From Dermabacter sp. (GTDB taxonomy: Bacteria; Actinomycetota; Actinomycetes; Actinomycetales; Dermabacteraceae): 64,000 nucleotides of DNA. The stretch covers positions 186,001 to 250,000 of the forward strand of contig JAUNTX010000004.1 in assembly GCA_030538475.1 (NCBI GenBank), read 5' to 3'. Of this stretch, positions 27,817 through 36,883 are shown one piece after another. Each line of letters opens with the position of its first letter. Within the stretch, counting starts at the first letter, position 1. The notes beneath the pieces were generated by a model. It was not told where the DNA came from. It searched no databases and worked only from the letters and a program-made list of their open reading frames with translations. The translations under genes and the position numbers were made by a program.

Positions 27817-30366
27817 CTAACTCTCGTCCTCGGTCGGCGCACTCTCCGCGAGCGGCGCCTCGGGGGCCTGCGCGGGGTACTCCCACGGGGACTCCGGATC
27901 GGGCACGGTCGAGGTGATGACGGTGCCGTCGGCCCGCGCTTCGCCCACGTGCAGCGGGACATCGAGCGGTTCGTCATCCAGCACGATGCCCTGATCGCTC
28001 AGCCGCACGCGCGTGCCCGCGGCCTTCACGCGCACGGTGCGCCCGCGCACGCTCACGTCCAGTTCCTCGCCTTCGTTGAGGGTGAGGGTGATGTCACCTT
28101 CGGTGATGCGCACCGTGAAGCGCGATCCACGCACGGTCAGGGGGAACTCGAGGGCGGGCCACTGCTCGGGAAGGCGCGGATCGAAGGAGACCTCGCCGTG
28201 CTCGAAGCGCATACCGCCGAAGCCCGCCACGAGGGCGTTCCAGACGCCGCCCGCCGACGCGATATGCACGCCGTCGCGCGTGTTGTGGTGAAGGTCGGCC
28301 AGATCCACGAACAGGCCCGTGAGGAAGTAGTTGAGGGCCAGGTCCCGGTGCCCAACCTCGGCGGCCATGATCGACTGCACCACGGCGCTCAGGGTCGAAT
28401 CGCCGGTCGTGATCGGATCGTAGTACTCGAAGTTCGCGCGCTTGTGCTCGTCGGAAAACTCGCTGCCGCGCAAGTACAGGGCCAGCACCACGTCGGCCTG
28501 CTTGATGACCTGGAAGCGGTAGATCACGAGGGGGTGGAAGTTCAGCAGGAGCGGGAACTTATCCTCGGGCGTGGCCTTGATGTCCCACACCTCGCGCTCG
28601 AGGAAGCGATCGTCCTGCGGGTGAATGCCGATCGTGTCGTCGAACTCGATGTGCATGCCGTCCGCGCACGCCTGCCACTCGGCGATCTCGCCCTCGTCGA
28701 GGTCGATCTTGTTCGCGAGCGCCTCGTACTCCTCGGGAAGGTGCGTGCGCAGGTCGGTGAGGGCCTCGGCGGCGCGCGCGAGGTTGTACTTCGCCATGAC
28801 GTTGGTGAAGAGGTTGTTGTTGACCACGGTCGTGTATTCGTCGGGGCCCGTGACCCCGTGAATGTGGAACTTCGGGTCCCCGTTGGTGCGCCAGAACCCC
28901 AGATCGGCCCACATGCGCGCCGTTTCCGCGAGTACCTCGGCGCCCTGGCGGTGCATGAAGTCCTCGTCGCCCGTGATGTCGTGGTACGTGCTGAGCGCCC
29001 ACGCGATATCGGCATCGATGTGGTACTGCGCGGTCCCGGCCGCGTAGTAGGCGCTCGCCTCCTGGCCGTTGATCGTGCGCCACGGGAACAGGGCGCCGCG
29101 CTGATTGAGCTCGAAGGCGCGCTCGCGGGCGGCATCGAGCAGGTTCACGCGGAAGCGCAGGGCATTGCGCGCCCAGTCGGGCGAGGTGAAGGTGAGGAAC
29201 GGGACCACGTAGATGTCGGTGTCCCAGAAGTAGTGCCCCTCGTAGCCCGAGCCCGTCATGCCCTTCGCGGGCACCCCGAGCTGATCGGCGCGCGACGCCG
29301 ACTGCGCGAGCTGGTAGATGCACCAGCGCGAGGCCTGCTGCAGCGCGGGCTGTTCGGCGATGCGCACGTCCGAGCGGTCCCAAAAGTCGTGGAGGAACTG
29401 CGACTGCCACGCGTGGTAGGACTCGAAGCCGTGCTCGCGCACGCGATCCAGGGTGCGGCGGCAGCGGTCGAAGAGCTCCCGAACCGTGGAATCCTCGTGG
29501 TAGTGGTACGCAACCGACTTCTTGACGCTCACGTGCGAGCCTTCGCTGAGTTCCGCGCGCACGATGTGGCGCCCCAGGTCCGCATCGACCCGCACGAGCT
29601 GTTCGACCTCGACGTCGCTGCTGACCTCGTGATCCGCGCCCACGGCGAGCGGGATATCCGAATGGGCGGTGCGGTAGCCCATGAGCATCCGACGCTCGGT
29701 GTGCGAGTGCCCTTCCGGGCGCAGGACGCGCGAGGAAAAGCTCGTGGTCTGGCGCGGATCGGCCTTGTTTTCGCTGCTGCCGCTCGTCTCGTTCTTGTCG
29801 CCGCGCGCGAGGTCCTGGCGGTTGATGACCTGGGAGGAGATGACGATGGGGGCGGTGCCCTTGACCATCTCGACTGTCATCTCCATGAGCGCCAGGTGGC
29901 GATCCGTGAAGGAGACCATGCGGCTCGTGGTGACCCGCACGTGCTTCCCGCTCGGCGTGCGCCATAGGAGGCTGCGACGCAGGACGCCCTCGCGGAAGTC
30001 AATCCACCGCTTGTAGTCCAGGAGGTCCGAATGGGAGGTGATGAGCGGTTCGTCGTCCACGTACAGCTTGATGACGGTCGAGTCCGGCGCGTTGACGATG
30101 GTCTGCCCGGTCTTCGCGAACCCGAAGGCGTTTTCGGCGTGGGTGATCGGCCAGGTCTCGTGGAAGCCGTTGAGGAATGTGCCATGGCTGAACGCGTCGC
30201 GGCCCTCCTCGGGGGTGGCGCGCATGCCCAGGTAGCCGTTCGCGGTCGCGAAGATGGTTTCGAGGAATCCCAGCTCGGCGCCCGGACGGGACTCCACGAG
30301 CTGCCACTCGTCGATCGGCAGGTGCACCCGGTCCATCGGGTCGGCACTAATCTGACGAATGCTCAC
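27817..30366 (-). CDS. glycoside hydrolase family 65 disaccharide phosphorylase
   Basis: 849 residues, the usual size for GH65 maltose/trehalose/kojibiose phosphorylases. N-terminal beta-sandwich with FLETIFATANGYLGMRA, (alpha/alpha)6 barrel with GYEGHYFWDTDIYVVPFLTF (quoted parts: GHYFWDTDIYV), the general acid Glu510 in HGVTGPDEYTTVVNNN, and the phosphate-binding HIASAGGVWNALVAGFGG area. It phosphorolyses an alpha-linked glucose disaccharide to beta-glucose 1-phosphate plus glucose. The adjoining beta-phosphoglucomutase gene overlaps its GTG start by 4 bases (GTGA). Maltose or trehalose phosphorylase are the most likely; the acceptor cannot be told from sequence by eye. No signal peptide, cytoplasmic. 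Confidence 0.9.
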   Translation of the reverse strand: MSIRQISADPMDRVHLPIDEWQLVESRPGAELGFLETIFATANGYLGMRATPEEGRDAFSHGTFLNGFHETWPITHAENAFGFAKTGQTIVNAPDSTVIKLYVDDEPLITSHSDLLDYKRWIDFREGVLRRSLLWRTPSGKHVRVTTSRMVSFTDRHLALMEMTVEMVKGTAPIVISSQVINRQDLARGDKNETSGSSENKADPRQTTSFSSRVLRPEGHSHTERRMLMGYRTAHSDIPLAVGADHEVSSDVEVEQLVRVDADLGRHIVRAELSEGSHVSVKKSVAYHYHEDSTVRELFDRCRRTLDRVREHGFESYHAWQSQFLHDFWDRSDVRIAEQPALQQASRWCIYQLAQSASRADQLGVPAKGMTGSGYEGHYFWDTDIYVVPFLTFTSPDWARNALRFRVNLLDAARERAFELNQRGALFPWRTINGQEASAYYAAGTAQYHIDADIAWALSTYHDITGDEDFMHRQGAEVLAETARMWADLGFWRTNGDPKFHIHGVTGPDEYTTVVNNNLFTNVMAKYNLARAAEALTDLRTHLPEEYEALANKIDLDEGEIAEWQACADGMHIEFDDTIGIHPQDDRFLEREVWDIKATPEDKFPLLLNFHPLVIYRFQVIKQADVVLALYLRGSEFSDEHKRANFEYYDPITTGDSTLSAVVQSIMAAEVGHRDLALNYFLTGLFVDLADLHHNTRDGVHIASAGGVWNALVAGFGGMRFEHGEVSFDPRLPEQWPALEFPLTVRGSRFTVRITEGDITLTLNEGEELDVSVRGRTVRVKAAGTRVRLSDQGIVLDDEPLDVPLHVGEARADGTVITSTVPDPESPWEYPAQAPEAPLAESAPTEDES

Positions 30367-31103
30367 ACCAGCTCCTCAAGATCGTTCACAACGACGGTGG
30401 CGCCCGCGTCGCGCAGGGCCTCGTGCCCCACGCCGCGATCAACGCCGATCACGGCGCCAAAGTTGCCGGCTGCCCCCGCGGCCACGCCGCTCGTGGCGTC
30501 CTCCACGACAGCGGTCTGGTTCACGGGCACCCCCACGAGCTCGGCCCCGTACAGGTAGGTGTCGGGCGCGGGCTTGCCGGCGATGCCGCGTTCGGCGGCC
30601 ACGTTGCCGTCCACGATGATCTCGAATCGCTCGGCGAGCCCGGCCGCCTTGAGGACGGCGGGCGCGTTCTTCGAGCTCGAGACGATGGCGACTCGCACGT
30701 CCTCGCCGAGCGAGTCGAGGAACGCCATGGTGCCGGGGTAGGGCTCGACCCCTTCGTCCTCCAGGATTGCGTGGACCAGATCGTTCTTGCGGTTGCCGAG
30801 GCCGCACACGGTGGTGGCCGCGGGCGGATCCTCGGGCGAGCCATACGGCAGCTCGATGCCTCGGTGATCCAGGAAGCTCGCCACGCCGTCATAGCGGGGC
30901 TTGCCGTCCACGAACTCGAAGTAGTCGGCGTCCGTGTACGGCGCTTGCCCGTCGACATCCAGGAGGAATTGGTTGAACATGCGGCCCCACGCGCGCATGT
31001 GGACCTCGGCGGTGGGGGTCACCACCCCATCGAGGTCAAAAAGATACGCCCGAAAGGCGTGCGGATCAAAGGGGGCATCGGCGGTGCTTGGCTGCGTACT
31101 CAC
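30363..31103 (-). CDS. pgmB: beta-phosphoglucomutase
   Basis: 246 residues, HAD superfamily with cap domain. Asp23 (nucleophile) and Asp25 lie in LFDLDGVVTPTAE; later motifs are IVSSSKNA (motif II Ser), GKPAPDTYLYGAELVGV and VVEDATSGVAAGAAG (motif III/IV acidic residues). It converts beta-glucose 1-phosphate, the product of the GH65 phosphorylase, to glucose 6-phosphate. The genes overlap by GTGA, a standard pairing. GTG start at 31103 lacks a good Shine-Dalgarno and may be leaderless. Confidence 0.9.
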   Translation of the reverse strand: MSTQPSTADAPFDPHAFRAYLFDLDGVVTPTAEVHMRAWGRMFNQFLLDVDGQAPYTDADYFEFVDGKPRYDGVASFLDHRGIELPYGSPEDPPAATTVCGLGNRKNDLVHAILEDEGVEPYPGTMAFLDSLGEDVRVAIVSSSKNAPAVLKAAGLAERFEIIVDGNVAAERGIAGKPAPDTYLYGAELVGVPVNQTAVVEDATSGVAAGAAGNFGAVIGVDRGVGHEALRDAGATVVVNDLEELV

Positions 31104-31200
31104 CCCACCAACGATAGGGCAGGAAGCTTCGCGAGAACACTTGCGCGAGCGGGGAAACTGACCAGATCACACCGCAATTTTCGGCCGGGCAGGGCGCGCC

Positions 31201-31875
31201 CTACCCCTCGCTGATGACGTACTCCTGGCCGCGCGTGGACTCGAGCGGCACGATGCGCAGAATCTCCCGGGCCGCATCGGCGGCGGACAGTTCGGCGGAG
31301 GCCGGGGGAGCGAGCGCCGCGCTGATGCGCGTGAGCGGGGCCGGGCCGGGCGCGACGATGATCGGCGGGTGCGCGAGCACGGTGGCGTGAAGGCCCGAGA
31401 GCCGCACGAGTTCGAGGGCGCGGCGGGTGCCGAGTAGCGAGGGCCGACGGGTCGCGGGGGCCAGGAGCGTCATGCGGTCGCGGACCTGACGCGCGCGCCT
31501 CGGGGCGCGCCTCGCCAAGCGGCCATCGGGGGTGAGCGTGAGGGCGTCGAGCGGGAGGGTGACGATGAGCCTGGCCACGCCGACGGCCCGGGCGGCGCGC
31601 ACGAGCGCGATGGTCAGCTCTTCGTCGCGCTCGTCATCGCCGAGGGTGAGCACGGCGGCGTCGGCCCCCTCGAGGACTTCGGTGAGAGCCTCGGGATCCT
31701 GCAGATCAATGGCGGGGTAGTCCACCACCGGGCTGAAGTGGGTGACCGCTTCCGGCGTGGGGGAGAGGGCGCAGACCGCATGTCCGGCCACCACGGCGGT
31801 GCTCACGACCGCGTCCCCGAGGTCGCTCGCCGCATCCAGCACGACGAACCGCTGGGGTGGGAAAGAAGGGGACAT
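31201..31875 (-). CDS. NAD(P)-binding Rossmann (NmrA/SDR-like) protein
   Basis: 224 residues. The N-terminus resembles an atypical SDR/NmrA Rossmann start (RFVVLDAASDLGDAVVSTAVVAGHAVCALS), but the usual TGATG glycine loop is replaced by DAASDLG. Later blocks (GADAAVLTLGDD, GVARLIVTLP, EYVISEG end) keep the family layout. The substrate is unknown; it may be a regulatory dinucleotide-binding protein rather than an enzyme. ATG 31875 has GGGAG 5-9 bases upstream. It lies 97 bases upstream of pgmB on the same strand and 82 bases downstream of tRNA-Gly. Confidence 0.6.
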   Translation of the reverse strand: MSPSFPPQRFVVLDAASDLGDAVVSTAVVAGHAVCALSPTPEAVTHFSPVVDYPAIDLQDPEALTEVLEGADAAVLTLGDDERDEELTIALVRAARAVGVARLIVTLPLDALTLTPDGRLARRAPRRARQVRDRMTLLAPATRRPSLLGTRRALELVRLSGLHATVLAHPPIIVAPGPAPLTRISAALAPPASAELSAADAAREILRIVPLESTRGQEYVISEG

Positions 31876-31957
31876 GGGCACTCCCGGGCGGTGAGGGGCA
31901 GGAAGCCCGCGCGTGCGCATTCGCGCGAAGGCGGGTCCCTGGCCTGGGCGTCAAGGG

Positions 31958-32028
31958 AGCGGATGACGGGAATCGAACCCGCGTCATTAGTTTGGAAGAC
32001 TAAGGCTTTACCATTAAGCTACATCCGC
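31958..32028 (-). tRNA. tRNA-Gly (anticodon TCC)
   Basis: 71-base cloverleaf read leftwards: acceptor GCGGATG pairs with CATCCGC, D-arm around AGCTTAATGG, anticodon loop CTTCCAA giving TCC, T-arm GGGTTCGATTCCC. CCA is not encoded. Reads GGA and related glycine codons. Confidence 0.95.
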
Positions 32029-32216
32029 GCGTGGCCCACCCGGGATCGAGGGTGATGTTCCGGGGGCTACCGAGGAGCCATTCAATCACACGGCGTGCGG
32101 CCCGGCAACGCGCCGAGCGCCGCCTGGCTGAGCACCCATGTCTCTCATCACACTGCGAGTTCTTCCCTGAAAGCGTGGGGTGAGCCCGCGGGTAAGCTCG
32201 TGGGGGTTGCCCTCGC

Positions 32217-32294
<78 letters not shown>

Positions 32295-32421
32295 TCGGGA
32301 CCCGGGCCCACCCGCCCGATGCGGCCCCGCTGCATTCAGCAAGCATGCTGCCCGCCCGCGTGCCTGGCACGCTGGCGTTGTCTACGTTCTTATTGTCAAC
32401 ACCACCTCAGGAGTTCTGCAC

Positions 32422-33861
32422 GTGAAGACTGCAGTTGAGAAGCTCAGCGCCACCCGCGTGAAGCTCAACGTCGAGGTTCCTTTCGAGGAACTCAAGCCCG
32501 CCATCGATCAGGCCGCTCGGAAGATTGCGCAGGACGTGCAGCTTCCCGGCTTCCGCAAGGGCAAGGTTCCCACCGCCCTCGTGGAGCAGCGCTTCGGCAA
32601 GGCCACGATCATCCAGGAAGCGGTCAACGACGCGCTTCCCGGCTTCTACTCGCAGGCCGCCGCCGAGGCGGAGATCAAGCCCGCGGGCCGCCCCGAGGTG
32701 GACGTGACCGAGGTCCCCGGCCTCGACGGCAGCGAGGGCGGCGCGCTCGTCTTCGTCGTGGAGCAGGACGTGCGCCCCGAGATCGCCCTCCCGGACTTCG
32801 CGGGCCTCGAGGTCGAGATCGAAGAGCCGACCGTGGATGACGACGCCGTTGACGTGCGCCTCACCCAGCTGCGCGAGCGCTTCGGCACCCTCAAGGGCGT
32901 GGATCGCCCCGCCAAGGACGGCGACTTCGTGTCGCTCGACATGGTCGCGAAGATCGACGATGACGAAGTGGACACCGTGGAAGGCGTTTCCTACCACATC
33001 GGCGAGGGCAACATGCTCGAGGGGCTCGACGAAGCCCTCATCGGCCTGTCGGCCGACGAGTCCACGACCTTCACCTCCGTGCTGGCCGGTGGCGAGCGCG
33101 CCGGCGAGGACGCCCAGATCACCGTGACCGCGAAGAGCGTCAAGGAGCGCGAGCTTCCCGAGGCCGACGACGAGTTCGCCGAGATGGCCTCGGAGTTCGA
33201 CACCATCGACGAGCTGAAGGCCGACCTCAAGGCGCAGGCCCAGAAGGATGCCGAGCACAACCTCGCGCACCTGGCCCGCAACGCCCTGCTCGAGAAGCTC
33301 CTGGCCGACCTCGACATCGAGGTTCCCGAGCAGCTCGTGACCGATGAGGTCACCGCGCACCTCGAGAACGAGAACAAGCCCGCGGACGATCCGCACGGCG
33401 AAGAAATTAAGGCCGACACGATCAAGGCCATCCAGGCGCAGTTCCTCCTCGACGCGATCCTCGATTCGCGCGAGGTTGAGGTGGGTCAGGAAGACCTCAT
33501 GGCTTACATCAGCCAGCTGGCCGGCCAGTACGGCATGGACCCGAACACCTTCATCCAGGCCATCGCCCAGGGCGGTCAGCTCGAGGAGATCTTCAGCGAG
33601 GTTCGCCGCTCGAAGGCCCTGGACTCGGTGCTGGCCGAGGTCACCGTCAAGGCTGTGGGCTCGGGCGAGGTTCTGGACCTGGGCCTGAGCGCCGCGGCCG
33701 ATGCCGACGAGGCCGAGGGTGCCGACGACAAGGCCGAGAAGAAGCCCGCGGCCAAGAAGGCCCCCGCGAAGAAGGCGGCTGAGAAGAAGCCTGCCGCCAA
33801 GAAGGCTCCCGCGAAGAAGGCCCCGGCCAAGAAGGCCGAGTCCAGCGAGGACGCGTCCTAA
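32422..33861 (+). CDS. tig: trigger factor chaperone with Lys/Ala-rich tail
   Basis: 479 residues. The ribosome-binding domain has the signature GFRKGKVP at 43-50; an FKBP-type PPIase domain spans about 150-240 (DGDFVSLDMVAKID, YHIGEGNMLEGLDEALIGL) and a helical C-terminal arm domain ~255-425. Assists nascent-chain folding at the ribosome exit. The last ~45 residues are histone H1-like repeats of AAKKAPAKKA type, an addition found in some high-GC actinobacteria that could bind RNA or DNA. GTG 32422 with AGGAG 9 bases upstream. Upstream of clpP1P2-clpX, as in many bacteria, but with a GH13 gene in between. Confidence 0.95.
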   Translation: MKTAVEKLSATRVKLNVEVPFEELKPAIDQAARKIAQDVQLPGFRKGKVPTALVEQRFGKATIIQEAVNDALPGFYSQAAAEAEIKPAGRPEVDVTEVPGLDGSEGGALVFVVEQDVRPEIALPDFAGLEVEIEEPTVDDDAVDVRLTQLRERFGTLKGVDRPAKDGDFVSLDMVAKIDDDEVDTVEGVSYHIGEGNMLEGLDEALIGLSADESTTFTSVLAGGERAGEDAQITVTAKSVKERELPEADDEFAEMASEFDTIDELKADLKAQAQKDAEHNLAHLARNALLEKLLADLDIEVPEQLVTDEVTAHLENENKPADDPHGEEIKADTIKAIQAQFLLDAILDSREVEVGQEDLMAYISQLAGQYGMDPNTFIQAIAQGGQLEEIFSEVRRSKALDSVLAEVTVKAVGSGEVLDLGLSAAADADEAEGADDKAEKKPAAKKAPAKKAAEKKPAAKKAPAKKAPAKKAESSEDAS

Positions 33862-33880
33862 GCACGCACTCATGCGGTCT

Positions 33881-33903
33881 TCTCCCCTAGTAGGGTGGGG
33901 AGA
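33881..33903. terminator. small stem-loop downstream of tig
   Basis: 7-bp perfect stem (33881-33887 with 33897-33903) and 9-base loop, 20 bases after the tig stop. It is followed 12 bases later by a larger hairpin; the two may act together. Confidence 0.4.
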
Positions 33904-33915
33904 TGACACAGAATT

Positions 33916-33957
33916 GGATGGGGCTCGGCGTTTCAAAAGAAGCGCCGGGCCCCATCC
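33916..33957. terminator. large stem-loop between tig and GH13 gene
   Basis: 15-bp stem (33916-33930 with 33943-33957) with one G:T pair and a 12-base A-rich loop. No T-tract follows, so it may be an RNA stability element or a Rho-assisted stop rather than a classical terminator. Confidence 0.5.
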
Positions 33958-34033
33958 GTCTGCGCGCCCATGGACGGCAGGCCCCAGGGCGCGCGTGAAG
34001 CGCGCTGCGGGGCCGGGGAAACGAGGAGGAAGC

Positions 34034-35284
34034 ATGAGCTGGTCACAGCACGCGATCTGGTGGCACGTGTACCCGCTGGGGTTCACGGACGCCCCGATTC
34101 GTGAGGGGGATACCCGCACGGGGCGCGGCTTCGCCCACCTGACCGGGTGGCTCGACTACGTGGTCGAGCTGGGCCTGAACGGCATCATCCTCGGCCCGAT
34201 CTTCGCCTCCTCGAGCCACGGCTACGACACCCTGGACTACTTCGCGATTGACCCGCGGCTCGGCACCGAGGCAGATTTCGACGAGTTCCTCGCGGCGTGC
34301 CGCGCGCGCGGCATCCGCGTGCTGCTCGATGGGGTCTTCAGCCACGTCTCCATCGACTACCCGCCGCTGAAGGCCGCGCTCGAGGCGGGCCCCGACTCGC
34401 CCGGCGCCGCCGAGTTCGATATCGACGTTGATGCGCCGGGCGGCCCCGCACCGCGTGTGTGGGAGGGGCACGGGAGCCTCGCCCGCTTCAATCACGGCAG
34501 CGAGGCCGCACGCTCCACGGTGCGAGACGTGATGAGGCACTGGCTGGCCCGCGGGATCGACGGCTGGCGCCTGGACGCCGCCTATTCCGTCCCGAGCGAC
34601 TTCTGGCGCGCGGTCCTTCCACCCGTGCGCGAGGAGTTCCCCGAGGCGTACTTCGTGGGGGAGGTCATCCACGGCGACTACATCGCGTTCGTGGACGATT
34701 CGGGCGTGGATTCCCTGACCCAGTACGAACTGTGGAAGGCGATCTTTTCGAGCATCGAGAGCGCGAACTTCTTCGAGCTCGAATGGACGCTGGGGCGCCA
34801 CAACACGCTCCTCGAGCACTTCGTGCCGCTCACCTTCGTCGGCAATCACGACACCTCTCGCCTCGCGAGCGTGATCGGGGCCGACGGTGCCCTCGCCGCC
34901 CACGCCCTCCTGCTCACCCTTGGCGGTGCGCCCTCGCTGTACTACGGCGACGAACAGCTGTTTCGCGGCGTCAAGGAGGAGCGCATCGGGGGAGACGACG
35001 ACGTGCGCCAGGCCTTCCCCGCCACGCCGAGCGACCTGCTGGCAAGCGGCGAGGCGATGCGGGAGCAGATCGCGGCCCTCGTCGGCCTGCGTCGGCGCCA
35101 CCCGTGGCTCGTGCGGGCCGCGACCGAGGTGCTCGAGGTTCAGAACGAGAGCCTCGTGTACCGGGTGCGCGAGCGCGACGGCGACGGGTTCCTCACGGTC
35201 CACGCCCGCGTGGCCGACGGCGGCGCGCACGTGCGCATCGATGCGGCCGACGGTTCCGAGCTGTGGAGCCAGCGCCCCGTGTGA
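34034..35284 (+). CDS. GH13 alpha-amylase family enzyme, no signal peptide
   Basis: 416 residues. The GH13 barrel motifs are all present: region I LLDGVFSHV (His where many have Asn-His), region II DGWRLDAAY with nucleophile Asp181, region III YFVGEVIHGD with acid Glu210, and region IV FVGNHDTSR with Asp273. There is no signal peptide, so it acts inside the cell, perhaps on maltodextrins. The protein is short, with a reduced B domain and a small C-terminal sheet domain. ATG 34034 has GGAGGA upstream. Substrate (maltodextrin glucosidase, cyclomaltodextrinase-like or other) is not assignable. Confidence 0.85.
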   Translation: MSWSQHAIWWHVYPLGFTDAPIREGDTRTGRGFAHLTGWLDYVVELGLNGIILGPIFASSSHGYDTLDYFAIDPRLGTEADFDEFLAACRARGIRVLLDGVFSHVSIDYPPLKAALEAGPDSPGAAEFDIDVDAPGGPAPRVWEGHGSLARFNHGSEAARSTVRDVMRHWLARGIDGWRLDAAYSVPSDFWRAVLPPVREEFPEAYFVGEVIHGDYIAFVDDSGVDSLTQYELWKAIFSSIESANFFELEWTLGRHNTLLEHFVPLTFVGNHDTSRLASVIGADGALAAHALLLTLGGAPSLYYGDEQLFRGVKEERIGGDDDVRQAFPATPSDLLASGEAMREQIAALVGLRRRHPWLVRAATEVLEVQNESLVYRVRERDGDGFLTVHARVADGGAHVRIDAADGSELWSQRPV

Positions 35285-35426
35285 GCGCCCCGGTGAGAGC
35301 CGGGCGGGGGAGCCGGGTGTGAGGGCGCCCGCGCTCGTGGTGCGCCCCTGGCGAACAGAGGGGACGGCGCCGGTAGCCCTCGCCTAGGGTAGGGACCAAC
35401 AACCTCAGACTCCGAAGGAGAGCACC

Positions 35427-36044
35427 GTGACTGTGCAGCCCACGAACGCGGCCGGCGACATGCCGATGGGCCTCGACGACAACGTTTACCAGCGCCTTCT
35501 GCGCGAGCGGATCGTGTGGCTCGGATCGGACGTGCGCGAGGACAACGCGAATGCGATCTGCGCGAAGCTTCTGCTGCTGGCGGCCGAAGATCCGAACAAG
35601 GACATCTACCTCTACATCAACTCGCCCGGCGGCTCCGTCACCGCGGGCATGGCCATTTACGACACGATGAAGTACATCAAGCCCGATGTGGTGACCGTGG
35701 CGATGGGCATGGCGGCCTCGATGGGCCAGTTCCTCCTCAGCTCCGGCACCCCCGGTAAGCGCTTTGCGACCCCGCACACGCGGATCCTCATGCACCAGCC
35801 GCTCGGCGGGCTCGGCGGAACGGCCTCGGAAATCAAGATCCAGGCCGAGCTCATCCTCGCGATGAAGCAGCAGATGGCGGAACTGACCGCGGAACAGACG
35901 GGCAAGAGCGTCGAGCAGATCATTGCCGACGGCGACCGCGACCACTGGTTCACTGCCCCCGAGGCCCTCGAATACGGCTTCATTGACAAGATCGTGTCCG
36001 GCGCAGGCGATGTCACCGGCGACGGTGGCATGGACGAGAACTGA
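35427..36044 (+). CDS. clpP1: ATP-dependent Clp protease proteolytic subunit 1
   Basis: 205 residues. Serine protease tetradecamer subunit: Ser98 in GMAASMGQ, His123 in LMHQPLGG, Asp172 in [31 protein letters not shown] is the conserved oxyanion strand. It works with ClpX or ClpC to degrade unfolded or tagged proteins. GTG 35427 follows AAGGAG by 6 bases. Located 29 bases upstream of clpP2, so the pair is one transcript; in actinobacteria ClpP1 and ClpP2 form a mixed two-ring protease. Confidence 0.96.
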   Translation: MTVQPTNAAGDMPMGLDDNVYQRLLRERIVWLGSDVREDNANAICAKLLLLAAEDPNKDIYLYINSPGGSVTAGMAIYDTMKYIKPDVVTVAMGMAASMGQFLLSSGTPGKRFATPHTRILMHQPLGGLGGTASEIKIQAELILAMKQQMAELTAEQTGKSVEQIIADGDRDHWFTAPEALEYGFIDKIVSGAGDVTGDGGMDEN

Positions 36045-36073
36045 TCGCTGCGGCGGAAACTAGGAGAGAACCC

Positions 36074-36754
36074 ATGACTTTCACCCCTTCCATGAAGGCT
36101 GGCCAGATGCCGCGCGCCGCGTACGAGGCCCCGAGCTCCCGCTACGTCCTGCCGACGTACGAAGAGCGCACGGCCTACGGCTTCAAGCGTCAAGACCCGT
36201 ACGCGAAGCTGTTCGAGGATCGCATCATCTTCCTCGGCGTGCAGGTGGACGACGCTTCGGCTGACGACGTGATGGCGCAGCTGCTCGTGCTCGAATCGCA
36301 GGATCCGGACCGCGACATCACGCTCTACATCAATTCGCCCGGCGGCTCCTTCACGGCGCTCACCGCCATCTACGACACGATGCAGTACATCAAGCCCGAC
36401 GTGTCGACGGTGTGCCTCGGCCAGGCGGCGTCGGCCGCCGCGGTCCTGCTCGCTGCTGGCGCGCCCGGCAAGCGCCTCGCGCTGCCGAACGCCCGCATCC
36501 TCATTCACCAGCCCGCGATGGGCGGCCAGGGAGGCGGGCAGGCGTCCGACATCGAGATCCAGGCGAACGAGATCATGCGCATGCGCACGTGGCTCGAGGA
36601 CACGCTCGCGCTGCATTCGGGCCGCGACCGCGACCTCATTCACCGTGACATCGAGCGCGACAAGATCCTCACCGCCCAGGGGGCGCTCGAGTACGGACTC
36701 ATCGATCAGGTGCTGGAAAGCCGCGGCACGCAGGGCGTGCAGATCGCGAACTGA
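36074..36754 (+). CDS. clpP2: ATP-dependent Clp protease proteolytic subunit 2
   Basis: 226 residues, with a longer N-terminus than ClpP1. Catalytic Ser120 in [11 protein letters not shown], His145 in LIHQPAMGG, and Asp in [19 protein letters not shown]. The Q-A-A-S-A context is typical of actinobacterial ClpP2. ATG 36074 has AGGAGAG upstream. Partner of ClpP1. A clear intrinsic terminator follows before clpX, so clpX may have its own promoter or be reached by read-through. Confidence 0.96.
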   Translation: MTFTPSMKAGQMPRAAYEAPSSRYVLPTYEERTAYGFKRQDPYAKLFEDRIIFLGVQVDDASADDVMAQLLVLESQDPDRDITLYINSPGGSFTALTAIYDTMQYIKPDVSTVCLGQAASAAAVLLAAGAPGKRLALPNARILIHQPAMGGQGGGQASDIEIQANEIMRMRTWLEDTLALHSGRDRDLIHRDIERDKILTAQGALEYGLIDQVLESRGTQGVQIAN

Positions 36755-36776
36755 CCTGCCCCCACTCCCGTGAGAG

Positions 36777-36822
36777 CGGGGAGGCCACCGCGACCCACGG
36801 TTGCGCTCGGCCTCCCCGTTTT
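36777..36822 (+). terminator. intrinsic terminator between clpP2 and clpX
   Basis: 10-bp perfect stem (36777-36786 with 36809-36818), a 22-base loop that can itself pair, and TTTT at 36819-36822. Starts 22 bases after the clpP2 stop codon. Confidence 0.75.
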
Positions 36823-36883
36823 CGCTCCCCGTGCGGGGTATCGTGTCACGGTACGCCGCCACCCTAGGAAGGACACCACCTCG

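Noticed and set aside
27757..29967. Rightward open frame over the GH65 gene
   Set aside because: Antisense shadow; catalytic motifs of GH65 are on the other strand.
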